Shown piece after piece: positions 8,831 to 17,680 of a stretch of DNA of 64,000 nucleotides. The stretch spans positions 1-64,000 of the forward strand of contig DUQF01000017.1 of the NCBI GenBank assembly GCA_012837965.1, written 5' to 3'. Position 1 is the first letter of the stretch. Every line of letters begins with the position of its first letter. This DNA is from Clostridiales bacterium. Lineage in GTDB: Bacteria; Bacillota; Clostridia; Christensenellales; Aristaeellaceae. The notes under the pieces are model-generated. The model was not told the origin of the DNA. It saw only the letters and a list, made by a program, of their open reading frames with translations, and ran no database searches. A program made the position numbers and the translations under genes.

Positions 8831-10834
8831 CTACCCCTCCTTTATAATCAGCGTCTGTTCATGCGTTGCGGTAATTTTGTGTTTCTGTCCCCGATGCCAG
8901 ACGGAAAGTGAGATGGAGCGTATTTCGTCCGGTAGTTGCGCATGAGCAGTAATCGTTCCGTCCTGCGCCCATAATCCAAGCATGCCATACACTAACGCCT
9001 GCCATGTTGCGCCAAGAGACGCCATGTGCACGCCTTCGCGTCCTGTGTTATGCATCACATCTTTTAAGTCTAAAAACAGGGAACGCATAAAGTAATCCCA
9101 TGCTTTTTCCTTCAAACCCAGTTGAAAAGCCAGATGCGCATGAACGCCAAAGCTTAGACTACTGTCATGGACGGTGAGTGGCTCGTATTTTTCCCAAACT
9201 GCGCACTTTTCTTTTTCAGAAAAGCGGTTCGGAAACAGTACCATTAACTGTACTAAATCCGCCTGCTTCAAAGCACGGTATCGTTGCATCCTGTCAAAAC
9301 AGATTATGCGGTAAAGCGGTTCGCCACCAACCATGGTTACAGGCAATGGCTCAAGCCTATCAAATAGTTCATCCTGTTGGTACAGCGCATTTTCCGGCTC
9401 ATACAGGATTGTGATGTGATCCGCAAAGAACCGAAGCGCCTTCCGTTCTTTTTCATCCAGCAAGTCATTTGCGTATTGAAGCGCAAGTTCCACGTTGTGC
9501 TTTGCCATGAAGTTCGTAAAAGTATTGTTGATTGCCGCACCGCAATACTCATCCGGTCCCTTGACAAAAAAGCTGGAATACTGCTGCTTTTCTTCTTCCC
9601 AGGTAAAACGACTTTTCCAGTAGTGCGCAGTATCGGCTAAAAGCTGTCGCATGTCCTCCGTCATAGGCGTACCTGTAATTTCAAGCATACGTTCAAGCGC
9701 ATAGGCCACATCCGCCGTGACATGCACTTCACAAAAGCCGATGTCCCAGCTTTCGCACTGCTCGTCGCCATCCACAGCGCACATCCAAGGATACCGAGCG
9801 CCATCCAGGTTTTGCTTCTTCGCCAGCTTCTTGGCCTCCGGCAAAAGGTCCACTCGATATTGCATGAGGTTTTGAGCCGCTTTCGGACGGTGCCAGCAAT
9901 AAAACGGCAGTAGGAAAATATCCGTGTCCCAAAAAGTGTTGCCCTTATATCGGCCATGCGTCAGACCGCGCGCTCCGATGGAAACACGAGAATCGTCTGC
10001 CGCATTATTGCACAGCATCTGAAAAATATTCCACCGAAGCGCCCCTTGAATTTCTTCATCGGCGTCCAACTCAATATCGCAATCCTGCCAAAGCGCCTCC
10101 CATGTCTTAGCATGCGCTTCCCATGGGTCAGTATCGACTGCATTGGCGGATTCTCCATCAAACAGCACCCTGACCCGCTTTTCAACAGTAACCGGTTCCC
10201 CTGTTTTCAATTTTAGACGAAGCGTGGATTCTGAAACGGGCTCACCGCTAATGAGCACAGTCTGGATAAACTGAATCATGCGTCCACTGTGAACGGCGCA
10301 CATTTTTAGCGCATTGCTTGTATGCGAAACAGTTTCCAGCAATCGGACGGTTTCCGTTTCATTAATCATCTGGTCGTCATGTACGGGCAGATTGGCCACT
10401 TGGTCGTTCATGCTTACTTGAACAGTTACCAATTGATCTTTTTCTGACCGCAGCGTCATGCGAACGCAAATCAATTGCTTATCCGCCATGCTGACCATTC
10501 TCTCGGCAGAAACGGTCAAACCCTCAGCCTGCCAACGCTGGGTTAAAACTCCCTGCCTAAGATCCAATGACTGCGTGACGCTTTCCTGCCGGTAGCCCTG
10601 CACAATCATTCCCAGCACGTCGGGAAGCTGCACCATATCGGTAATCCCCGGCTTGACCGGCTCAAAGAACCCCGCACGGAATATAGCGTGTTCTTGAAGC
10701 TTTGTTTTAGGTGTCTGTAGAGAATAGCCACGAATGCCTATATAACCATTCCCGATAGAAAATATGCTTTCAAAGTAGTCTGTAATCGGCCCCTCTAAAT
10801 TGATTTGCCAGGAATGAATATTTGGAATCGCCAT
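8831..10834 (-). CDS. Glycoside hydrolase family 65 disaccharide phosphorylase
   Basis: 667 residues from the ATG at 10834, just after a gagagg site. A longer in-frame extension would run into the GH31 gene and gives no family sequence. Family marks: FESIFSIGNGYIGIRGY (21-37), ARGLTHGRYKGNTFWDTDIF (288-307), ARYPW (346-350), GPDEY (426-430) with E429 as the expected general acid, and HDSSLS further on, the phosphate-site loop. GH65 enzymes invert and usually split alpha-glucosides with phosphate to beta-glucose 1-phosphate. They act on maltose, trehalose, kojibiose, nigerose or glucosylglycerol, and the substrate cannot be read here. No beta-phosphoglucomutase gene is adjacent, which is unusual for a GH65 locus. 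Confidence 0.92.
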   Translation of the reverse strand: MAIPNIHSWQINLEGPITDYFESIFSIGNGYIGIRGYSLQTPKTKLQEHAIFRAGFFEPVKPGITDMVQLPDVLGMIVQGYRQESVTQSLDLRQGVLTQRWQAEGLTVSAERMVSMADKQLICVRMTLRSEKDQLVTVQVSMNDQVANLPVHDDQMINETETVRLLETVSHTSNALKMCAVHSGRMIQFIQTVLISGEPVSESTLRLKLKTGEPVTVEKRVRVLFDGESANAVDTDPWEAHAKTWEALWQDCDIELDADEEIQGALRWNIFQMLCNNAADDSRVSIGARGLTHGRYKGNTFWDTDIFLLPFYCWHRPKAAQNLMQYRVDLLPEAKKLAKKQNLDGARYPWMCAVDGDEQCESWDIGFCEVHVTADVAYALERMLEITGTPMTEDMRQLLADTAHYWKSRFTWEEEKQQYSSFFVKGPDEYCGAAINNTFTNFMAKHNVELALQYANDLLDEKERKALRFFADHITILYEPENALYQQDELFDRLEPLPVTMVGGEPLYRIICFDRMQRYRALKQADLVQLMVLFPNRFSEKEKCAVWEKYEPLTVHDSSLSFGVHAHLAFQLGLKEKAWDYFMRSLFLDLKDVMHNTGREGVHMASLGATWQALVYGMLGLWAQDGTITAHAQLPDEIRSISLSVWHRGQKHKITATHEQTLIIKEG

Positions 10835-10838
10835 CAAA

Positions 10839-12773
10839 TCACATCCTCTCAAACACGATGATTTCATCAAGGGGACAATTGAACTTAAGCCAAACTCCTC
10901 CGCCGTAGACCTCTTTAGTAAACCAATGCTTCCACGTTCCCCGCGGCAGCCACACACTGCGGCTTTTCTGCCCTTCTTCGACAATGGGGCAAATCAATAG
11001 GTCACGGCCCAGCATGTACTGATCGTTGCAGGCGCAGGCATTCTTGTCTTCAGGGTAGTCAAGACAGAGATGCGCCATCATCGGACGGTTTGTTTCCACG
11101 CAATGAGCCGCCTCCCGAATTAAGTAGGGCTGGAGCTTTTTGCGCAGTTTGGCAAACTTAGTGCCAATCGTCAGGATGCCGGGGTCATTCAGCTTATCCG
11201 CAAGATTCCAGGGACTGCGGTCGTTGTTGAAGCCGTCGCTATGGGTTACGTAAAACTGCCCGCTTCTCGGTTCGGAATGCCATTGCATGATAGGGCTAAA
11301 ACATCCGAAGGCTGTGGATCGCAGGTACAGTTCGGCGGTCGGGAGTTCCCCTGCAAACCCGCCAATATCAAAACCCCAGAATAGAACGCCGCTCATCCCA
11401 GCGCTGATTCCCGCATTAAGCTGTGCTTTTAACTCGCTCCAAAGACTCAGTTGATCCCCCGCCCAATGCAGAGGCCTCGTTTGCGCTCCGATATAATCCG
11501 CACGGCTAAAGGTGATGCCGTTTACGCCATTCTTTTTTAGAAAATCATGATAAGCGGAAATGTATTGGCCGGGATAGAGATTGTGCGCTTCTTTACCCGT
11601 CAGCCCATTATGCAGGATCACTGTTTCGTCCAGCAAAAACTCCCCGCCGTCTGTCTTAAAGCCCTCCACTCCCATATCCAGCAGGTATTGGCGTTTACCA
11701 AACCACCAATCCACTGTTTCAGGATTGGTAAAGTCGGGCAGCAGGCTGCCGCTGAACCATACACCGTCCGGGATGCGATAGGGCGTTCCGTCTTCCTTGA
11801 AAATACAATACTTCTTTTCTATGGCTTCCTGCTCGTCTTGCAACAGCTGTGCGCCAGGTTCGCCATCATGTTCCTGCTTAATCACGGGAATCTGCCACAG
11901 TACCGGATGCAGACCGGCGTCAATGATACGATTGATGGTTTTCTTGGGATCGGACCAATGCTCTGCGTCATTCCAAAGATAAAATGTTCTTTCATCGCTC
12001 CATGCTTCCAGCACCATCACGTCCGCAGGATAATCATATTGCTTCAATGCCGCCAATTGCGCGTTGACTTCGGCATCGCAATTCCAACCGTTTCCGCTAA
12101 TCCATACGCCAAAAGCCCAGTCGGGCGGCAGCACGGGTTTTCCCGTATGGCTGATAAACTGCCTAAGGATATTGGCCGGATTACCAAAAAACCAAAAGTC
12201 ACGAGCCAATACATTTCCTTGGGTTTGTTGTCTGACCATAAATTCATCCTTAAAACTCATCTGTACCGAAATGTTTGAATCCCGGAAATAACCGATACCC
12301 TGTTCCGTACAGAAAAAAGGCATGGGCAGATAGGTTTGTTCGCCCTGGCGGGTAAACTTCTCTGTTACAGCGCCTGAAGAATCGCTGTTTTTCAGGTCAA
12401 CAGCATGAAACCTTTCACCTGTGCCCCAAATATGAGTAACGTTCAGTTTTCCTCTTTGTTCCAAACAAATAACGTTGTTTTGTTCGTCCATGGAAACCCG
12501 ATATTCTTCAACGGAAACAATGATATTATCATTACGGGCGCTGCTTAAACGTTTCAGTAAAAAGCCTTTTTTATTGCCGGCCAAGGATAATTCATATCCT
12601 TCCGGCAATTCAATATGCGCTTGTGTGATTGCCTTCCCTGGTGGCGCAGGCCCTTGGATTACTGAAATTTCCAAGAACTCCTTCGCATGAAAAATAACAT
12701 GAAAGCTATCATAAACCTGACACCAGGAGGCTTCCGAAAGGAGCAATAGACCTCTTAACTTTGATTCAATCAT
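10839..12773 (-). CDS. Glycoside hydrolase family 31 alpha-glycosidase
   Basis: 644 residues from the ATG at 12773. That start is preceded by ggaggga and overlaps the LacI stop by 4 bp. Earlier in-frame starts lack a ribosome site. GH31 marks: PPDWAFGVWISGNGW (216-230), the nucleophile loop EGFKTDGGEF (370-379, D375) and the acid/base region HWAGDQLSLW (436-445, D440). SGVLFWGFDIGGFAGE follows. Retaining alpha-glucosidases, alpha-xylosidases and sulfoquinovosidases share this fold. The lack of a signal peptide places it in the cytoplasm with the GH65 enzyme. An alpha-glucoside or alpha-xyloside is the likely substrate; the exact linkage is open. Confidence 0.92.
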   Translation of the reverse strand: MIESKLRGLLLLSEASWCQVYDSFHVIFHAKEFLEISVIQGPAPPGKAITQAHIELPEGYELSLAGNKKGFLLKRLSSARNDNIIVSVEEYRVSMDEQNNVICLEQRGKLNVTHIWGTGERFHAVDLKNSDSSGAVTEKFTRQGEQTYLPMPFFCTEQGIGYFRDSNISVQMSFKDEFMVRQQTQGNVLARDFWFFGNPANILRQFISHTGKPVLPPDWAFGVWISGNGWNCDAEVNAQLAALKQYDYPADVMVLEAWSDERTFYLWNDAEHWSDPKKTINRIIDAGLHPVLWQIPVIKQEHDGEPGAQLLQDEQEAIEKKYCIFKEDGTPYRIPDGVWFSGSLLPDFTNPETVDWWFGKRQYLLDMGVEGFKTDGGEFLLDETVILHNGLTGKEAHNLYPGQYISAYHDFLKKNGVNGITFSRADYIGAQTRPLHWAGDQLSLWSELKAQLNAGISAGMSGVLFWGFDIGGFAGELPTAELYLRSTAFGCFSPIMQWHSEPRSGQFYVTHSDGFNNDRSPWNLADKLNDPGILTIGTKFAKLRKKLQPYLIREAAHCVETNRPMMAHLCLDYPEDKNACACNDQYMLGRDLLICPIVEEGQKSRSVWLPRGTWKHWFTKEVYGGGVWLKFNCPLDEIIVFERM

Positions 12774-13804
12774 GTCGGCTCCCTCCATTCTCGGACAGAA
12801 TCCCGTTCTACTAAGCGAAGCGGCAGGATGCACTCCGTATACCGGTGTTCTTTTGCCTTGGCGGCTTCCAATACCAGCTCCACAGCCTTCCTGCCCTTTT
12901 CGCCGATGTCTTGATGCACAGTTGTCAGGGAAGGATAAGTCATATTCGCAAGATATACATCATCAAAGCTGACGATAGAAATATCATCCGGCACGCAGAC
13001 TTTCTGCTCCCTGAGCCCTTTAATAAAGCCCATCGAAAGGACATCAGCAGTAATAAAAGCCGCTGTTTGTTGTCTCCCTCGATCCAGATACTGCTGAGCG
13101 GCCGTCAGGCCATATTCATAATCCACCGTGCCGGAATAAAACGCTGATTCATCGACTGTCAATCCCGCTTCCTGCAAAGCATCACAATACCCTTGATACC
13201 GCTTCATGTTAACGCCGTTTTCACGAATGGAACCGCTAATAAAAGCAATCCTTCGATGACCTTTCCCAATCAGGTATCGGGTCGCCATGCGCGCGCCTTC
13301 TTTATCTTCAATACCGATTGTATGAAAATCTTTGTCCATTACATAGCTGTCCACTAGCACAATCGGTACGCCCATGCGCTTGAGCTCATTCAGGTTTTCG
13401 CCGGGATATGTGCCCACGATGATAATCCCGTCAACATCACGATTCTGGGCGATATTCAAATAACAATGATCTTCCTGCGTACCGGACAGCAGCAAATGAT
13501 ACCCTTGCTGCCTGGCAGTGTATTCAATAGAAGAAAGCAATTCCCCATAAAAGGGGTTTGAAAACATAAATTCTTTTCCAGGTTCTGTTTGAGGAATCAG
13601 CACACCGATTAGGTTGCTGCGTCGGCTGGAAAGACTGCGGGCGTTCAGGTTAGGGACGTATCGTAACTTCTTTACTGCCGCCATGACTCGTTTTCTGGTA
13701 TCTTCGCTGATGCTTTCAGTAGGGGTGTTGTTCAGCACATAGCTAACAGTGCTGGCTGATACACCAGCTTCTTTTGCTACGTCTTTGATGCCGACACGCT
13801 GCAT
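12770..13804 (-). CDS. LacI-family transcriptional regulator of the glycosidase operon
   Basis: 344 residues from the ATG at 13804, chosen because ggggga precedes it and MQRVGIKDVAKEAGVSAS is the usual family start. An ATG 21 bp earlier has no ribosome site. The helix-turn-helix IKDVAKEAGVSASTVSYVLN is at residues 5-24, then the hinge RYVPNLNARSLSSRRSN. A periplasmic-binding-protein-like sensor follows (IGVLIPQTEPGK..., HRRIAFISGS, DISIVSFDDVYLA). As first gene of the operon it probably represses its own promoter and releases it on binding the imported sugar or a product. Two AAACGTTT boxes flank the promoter. Confidence 0.93.
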   Translation of the reverse strand: MQRVGIKDVAKEAGVSASTVSYVLNNTPTESISEDTRKRVMAAVKKLRYVPNLNARSLSSRRSNLIGVLIPQTEPGKEFMFSNPFYGELLSSIEYTARQQGYHLLLSGTQEDHCYLNIAQNRDVDGIIIVGTYPGENLNELKRMGVPIVLVDSYVMDKDFHTIGIEDKEGARMATRYLIGKGHRRIAFISGSIRENGVNMKRYQGYCDALQEAGLTVDESAFYSGTVDYEYGLTAAQQYLDRGRQQTAAFITADVLSMGFIKGLREQKVCVPDDISIVSFDDVYLANMTYPSLTTVHQDIGEKGRKAVELVLEAAKAKEHRYTECILPLRLVERDSVREWREPT

Positions 13805-13831
13805 GCTTATTCCCCCGCCAATCATTTACTT

Positions 13832-13897
13832 AAACGTTTCAGTTAAATCAAGAATACACCTCTTTTTTTACTTTGTCAAGTACCAAGTGAAACGTTT
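13832..13897 (-). promoter_or_regulatory. Promoter of the glycosidase operon flanked by two LacI-type operators
   Basis: Minus strand: -35 TTGACA (13879-13874), a 17-bp spacer and -10 TATTCT (13856-13851). The 8-bp palindrome AAACGTTT occurs at 13890-13897, upstream of -35, and again at 13832-13839, downstream of -10, with centres 58 bp apart. The CG-centred palindrome is what LacI/GalR-family repressors bind. The pair spaced by about 5.5 helical turns could support looping. A CcpA-type cre function is an alternative for the upstream box (TGAAACGTTTTC). Confidence 0.72.
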
Positions 13898-14133
13898 TCT
13901 ACCAAAAAGTGTAAGAGAAGCGCATAGTGCGGGAAATAAGGAGGAAATAAGAAAAAGAAAGGGTTTTATCACGTTACCCTCCTCAACAATTTTGCCAAAC
14001 AGTGAGCTGCCCGGCAAACAAAAAGTAATCATCTGCCGATGGGGTCTCTCGCCTTTTTCTCCCAATGAATTTCTTATACAAAACAATATCCAAGACAAAC
14101 TTACTGTTGTAGTTTTTGTGTATAAAATTCTTG

Positions 14134-15162
14134 TTACAAGCTGTCCGCCATATCCAGCACCAACCTTTCGCTCTTTTCCCAACCCAGGCAGGGGTCGGTA
14201 ATAGACTTGCCATAAATGCCTTCACCGATTTTTTGGGCGCCGTCTTCCAAATAGCTTTCCACCATGAAACCCTTGACCAGTTTCTTGATATTGGAATCCC
14301 AGGCCATGGATGCCATGACGTCACGGATAATACGTACCTGCTCAAAGGGGTTTTTGTTGGAATTGTCGTGGTTTGTATCGATTAAAACAGCCGGATTTTT
14401 CAAGCCCCACTCCTGATAAAGCTCATTTAATAACAAGAGGTCTTCATAGTGGTAGTTGGGCAAGGCATTTCCATGCTTGGAACGATAGCCCCTTAAAATG
14501 CAGTGGGTGTAGGGGTTGCCCTGGGAATGCGCTTCCCAGCCACGGTAAATAAAGGTGTGCTTTTGCTGGGCGGCAAAAACGGCATTGAGCATGACAGACA
14601 GGTCGCCGCCGGTCGGGTTTTTCATGCCCACCGCCGTTTCAAGGCCGCTGGCCGTCAGGCGGTGCTGCTGGTTTTCAACCGAGCGGGCGCCTACGGCGCT
14701 GTAGCACATGAGGTCGTCCAGATACTTGGCGTTTTCAGGGTAGAGCATTTCATCGGCGCAGGAAAAACCCGTTTCTTCCAAAGCGCGCATGTGCATTTTA
14801 CGAATGGCGACAATGCCTTTGAACATGTCCGGCTTATTGTTGGGGTCGGGTTGATGCAGCATGCCCTTATACCCTTCGCCCGTTGTACGGGGCTTGTTGG
14901 TATAGAGCCTTGGGACAATGTAAATTTTGTCTTTGACCTTTTCTTGCAGTTCCCGCAGGCGCTGAAGGTATTCCATGACGCTGTCTTCATTGTCGGCAGA
15001 GCAGGGACCGATGATAAGCAGCAGTTTGTCCGACCGGCCCGCAATAATGTCGCACACCTCTAACATGCGCTTTTGCACAATGTCAGACAGTTTCACCGAC
15101 AGCGGGTACATTTCCTTCACTTCCATGGGGATGGCGAGCTTGCGCTCAAAATACATATTCAT
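14134..15162 (-). CDS. aroF: 3-deoxy-D-arabino-heptulosonate 7-phosphate synthase (AroG/AroF-like)
   Basis: First step of the shikimate pathway: condenses phosphoenolpyruvate and erythrose 4-phosphate. The 342 residues and motifs LLIIGPCSADNEDSVMEYL, YTNKPRTTGEGYKG, GARSVENQQHR, GLETAVGMKNPTGGD, LIDTNHDNSNK and KGFMVESYLEDGAQ match the type I-alpha (E. coli AroF/G/H-like) class. Many Firmicutes instead use the I-beta form, often fused to chorismate mutase, so this class is worth noting. A gagagga site precedes the ATG. It is the last gene of the operon, 26 bp after tyrA. Allosteric specificity (Phe or Tyr) cannot be read by eye. Confidence 0.95.
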   Translation of the reverse strand: MNMYFERKLAIPMEVKEMYPLSVKLSDIVQKRMLEVCDIIAGRSDKLLLIIGPCSADNEDSVMEYLQRLRELQEKVKDKIYIVPRLYTNKPRTTGEGYKGMLHQPDPNNKPDMFKGIVAIRKMHMRALEETGFSCADEMLYPENAKYLDDLMCYSAVGARSVENQQHRLTASGLETAVGMKNPTGGDLSVMLNAVFAAQQKHTFIYRGWEAHSQGNPYTHCILRGYRSKHGNALPNYHYEDLLLLNELYQEWGLKNPAVLIDTNHDNSNKNPFEQVRIIRDVMASMAWDSNIKKLVKGFMVESYLEDGAQKIGEGIYGKSITDPCLGWEKSERLVLDMADSL

Positions 15163-15188
15163 ACAACTTTCCTCTCGATAGGTTGGTT

Positions 15189-16046
15189 TTACTTTTTATC
15201 AAACAGGGCACGGCGCTTGGTAGACAGGCGCATTTTTTCCCGCATACCTTCTACGTCACCAGAAGCAAGCAGGTTTCGAAAACAGGTAAATTCTTTTAGG
15301 AACTTGTCCATCTCATCAAGCAGGGCAGGCCTATTGAGCATAAACAGCTCGCTCCACATCTCATCGTTAATGCGGGCGATGCGGGTCAGGTCCCGGAAAG
15401 AATCGCCCGTATAGTCGACCAAATGGGTATTGTCACCGCAGGTCATCAGGCTAACGGCGATGCAGTGAGTCAGCTGGGACACAAAGCCTATCATCTTATC
15501 GTGGTCTTCGGGCGACAAGCGGGTAATGGTTTGAAAGCCTAAAATCCTGCCCAAGTCTTCGCACCAGCGGATGGCCCTTTGCGTGTTCTTTTCGGTGGGA
15601 ACCACAATGTAGTTGGCCTCCCTGAACATGGCGGGATCGGCGTTTTCAACACCATAGACTTCCTTGCCGGCCATGGGGTGGGCGGCGATAAACTCCACCG
15701 TATCAGGCAGCATGTCCTGAATGTCATAAACGACGGGCGCTTTAACGCCCGTGACATCGGTAAGCAGGGCGCCGGGCTTAAAGCAGTCTTTCCATTCTTT
15801 CATCCAATCCATCAGGATGGTCGGGTAGAGGCCAAAGACGACCGCATCGGCCCCTTTTAAAATGGAAGCCTCCGTATTGGTATGGCCCTTATCGATAATG
15901 CCGTTTTTGAGCGCATAGTCGATGGCTTCCTTGCGGGTGTCAATGGCCGATACATGATAGCCCAGACGCTTTAAGCCCATGGCATAGCTGCCGCCCATCA
16001 TGCCAAGGCCGACAATTAAAATTTGGCTTTGACTAATCCATTGCAT
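15189..16046 (-). CDS. tyrA: Prephenate dehydrogenase
   Basis: NAD(P)-dependent oxidative decarboxylation of prephenate to 4-hydroxyphenylpyruvate, the tyrosine branch. 285 residues. The Rossmann motif ILIVGLGMMGGSYAMGLKRLGY spans roughly residues 8-29 (GxGxxG as GLGMMG). HPMAGKEVYGVENAD and SPEDHDKMIGFVSQLTHCIA are typical TyrA active-site stretches. There is no C-terminal ACT domain, so Tyr feedback through ACT is unlikely. The start overlaps the aroA end by 14 bp, and a gagg site lies upstream of the ATG. Confidence 0.94.
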   Translation of the reverse strand: MQWISQSQILIVGLGMMGGSYAMGLKRLGYHVSAIDTRKEAIDYALKNGIIDKGHTNTEASILKGADAVVFGLYPTILMDWMKEWKDCFKPGALLTDVTGVKAPVVYDIQDMLPDTVEFIAAHPMAGKEVYGVENADPAMFREANYIVVPTEKNTQRAIRWCEDLGRILGFQTITRLSPEDHDKMIGFVSQLTHCIAVSLMTCGDNTHLVDYTGDSFRDLTRIARINDEMWSELFMLNRPALLDEMDKFLKEFTCFRNLLASGDVEGMREKMRLSTKRRALFDKK

Positions 16047-17250
16047 GAAGCTGAACCTCTACTTTCAGGGAGCGCAAAAGCTCCCAAAATTCCGGAAAAC
16101 TCTTGTTGACCGCCTCCGCCCCGTCGATTTCGGCTCCATACCTGGTGCCCAAAACCGCAAGGCTCATGGCAATTCGGTGGTCGTTGTGGCTGGACAGGCT
16201 TTCGCTTGGCGCATGCAGCTTGGCCGGATGAACGATGACCTCATTTTCTTCAATGGTGAGCTTTGCGCCAAATTTTTCAAGCTCCTCTTTCATGGCATTG
16301 GCGCGGTCGCTTTCCTTGATTTTCAGCCGCCTTGTACCAATAAAATGCGCCCCCTTTCCGTCCGCTGCCGCTATGGTAAACAGAATTGGCCCAAGATCGG
16401 GGCAGTCGGATAGGTCAATGGGCCACTCCCCCGCTTTGATTTTTCTAAAGTACTGGGGATACACGCTGTCGCCCTGCAAACTGTATTTCCAAAGCCCCTG
16501 CACATTGACCTTGCCGTCAAGCTCACCCAGCGCCGAGAGGAAGGCGGCGTTGGAATAGTCGCCCTCTACTCTTACACATTGCGGCTTGTAGCTTTGATTG
16601 CCGGGGATGCGGCAATCAAAGTGGCTCTCCCTCTTTATTTCAATACCGAATCGCTCCAGCGCTTGCACGGTTAAATCAAGGTAACTGGCGCTTTCAAAGG
16701 GCGGGAGAATTTTTAAGACGCTATCTTTTTCAAGCAAGGGAAGCGCAAACAGAAGCCCTGTCATAAATTGACTGGAAATATCGCCGGGCACAACAAATTT
16801 CCCTGCCTGTAAGGGGCCTTGCACCTGTAAGCCTTGCTTGTCCTTCATAAACAGAAGACCTTGCTTTTGGCAGATATCTTCATACACCGATAAGGGACGG
16901 GACAAAAGCTTTCCGGCGCCCGAAAGGCGCATCACTTCATTTGAAAGAAGACACAGGGGCACAAAAAACCTAAGGGTTGAGCCCGACTCATTGCAAAAAA
17001 GGCTGGCAGACCGGGCTTTTTTAACGTCCGCCCCCTCCACCAAAACGCCCTTTTGCGTTTTGGTAACCCGTGCGCCCAAAGCTTCTAAGCAACTAATGGT
17101 AGCCTTGATGTCCTCGGAAAAGCTGAGGTTATTAATACGGCTTTGTCCCTTAGATAGCCCTGCCGCAATCAGTAAGCGATGGGCAACCGACTTTGACGGC
17201 GGCGCAACAGCTATGCCCTCCGCCCTGCTTTTTTTAACAATGGCCCGCAT
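16033..17250 (-). CDS. aroA: 3-phosphoshikimate 1-carboxyvinyltransferase (EPSP synthase)
   Basis: Transfers enolpyruvyl from phosphoenolpyruvate to shikimate 3-phosphate. 405 residues from the ATG at 17250, which has a gcgaggaaaa site; a start 27 bp earlier has none. Motifs: PPSKSVAHRLLIAAGLSKG, NESGSTLRFFVPL, SSQFMTGLLFALPL, VEGDYSNAAFLSA, IKESDRANAMKEEL and SHNDHRIAMSLAVLG. The stretch after the first substrate loop (LSKGQSRINN) differs from plant-type enzymes, so class I or II glyphosate response is uncertain. It overlaps aroQ by 17 bp and tyrA by 14 bp. Confidence 0.95.
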   Translation of the reverse strand: MRAIVKKSRAEGIAVAPPSKSVAHRLLIAAGLSKGQSRINNLSFSEDIKATISCLEALGARVTKTQKGVLVEGADVKKARSASLFCNESGSTLRFFVPLCLLSNEVMRLSGAGKLLSRPLSVYEDICQKQGLLFMKDKQGLQVQGPLQAGKFVVPGDISSQFMTGLLFALPLLEKDSVLKILPPFESASYLDLTVQALERFGIEIKRESHFDCRIPGNQSYKPQCVRVEGDYSNAAFLSALGELDGKVNVQGLWKYSLQGDSVYPQYFRKIKAGEWPIDLSDCPDLGPILFTIAAADGKGAHFIGTRRLKIKESDRANAMKEELEKFGAKLTIEENEVIVHPAKLHAPSESLSSHNDHRIAMSLAVLGTRYGAEIDGAEAVNKSFPEFWELLRSLKVEVQLHAMD

Positions 17251-17680
17251 CTTTTCCTCGCTTGACAAATAAATCAATAGCCTCTAAATAGCCTTGCACA
17301 CCCTTACCGCTGATGGTCGCAAAAGAGGCTAAGCGAATGAAGCTGACTTGTCGAAAATCTTCCCGCTTTGTAACATCCGACAAATGTACCTCAACGCACG
17401 GGAGGTTTACGGCCTTTAAGGCGTCCAAAAGAGCGATGCTGGTGTGGGTATAGGCAGCAGGGTTAAAAACTATGCCGTCATAGCGCCCGTGCGCCTCTTG
17501 AATCCAGTCGACCAAAACGCCTTCGTGGTTGCTTTGACGAATGTCCACCAAAACGCCCGCATCTTGGGCATGACGCTCAATGCGCTCACACAAGCTTTGG
17601 TAGGTTTCCCGCCCGTAAATATCGGGTTCCCGAAGCCCCAAAAGATTTAGGTTAGGGCCGTTTAATACAAGTAATTTCAT
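17234..17680 (-). CDS. aroQ: Type II 3-dehydroquinate dehydratase
   Basis: Dehydrates 3-dehydroquinate to 3-dehydroshikimate. 148 residues with the type II marks LVLNGPNLNLLGLREPDIYG (the flexible lid with its catalytic Tyr and Arg), RQSNHEGVLVDWIQEA, FNPAAYTHTSIALLDAL and CVEVHLSDVTKREDFRQVS (the His of EVHLS). The start overlaps the aroE/K stop by 4 bp, and the end overlaps aroA. Clostridia often use type I (aroD), so the dodecameric type II enzyme here is a small point of interest. Confidence 0.96.
   Translation of the reverse strand: MKLLVLNGPNLNLLGLREPDIYGRETYQSLCERIERHAQDAGVLVDIRQSNHEGVLVDWIQEAHGRYDGIVFNPAAYTHTSIALLDALKAVNLPCVEVHLSDVTKREDFRQVSFIRLASFATISGKGVQGYLEAIDLFVKRGKDAGHC

Noticed and set aside
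13898-14133. Looked for a terminator after aroF and a further gene in the gap
   Set aside because: Only weak short inverted repeats (for example CTTGT/ACAAG) without a T-run, and the minus-strand 104-codon and 120-codon frames show no family sequence.
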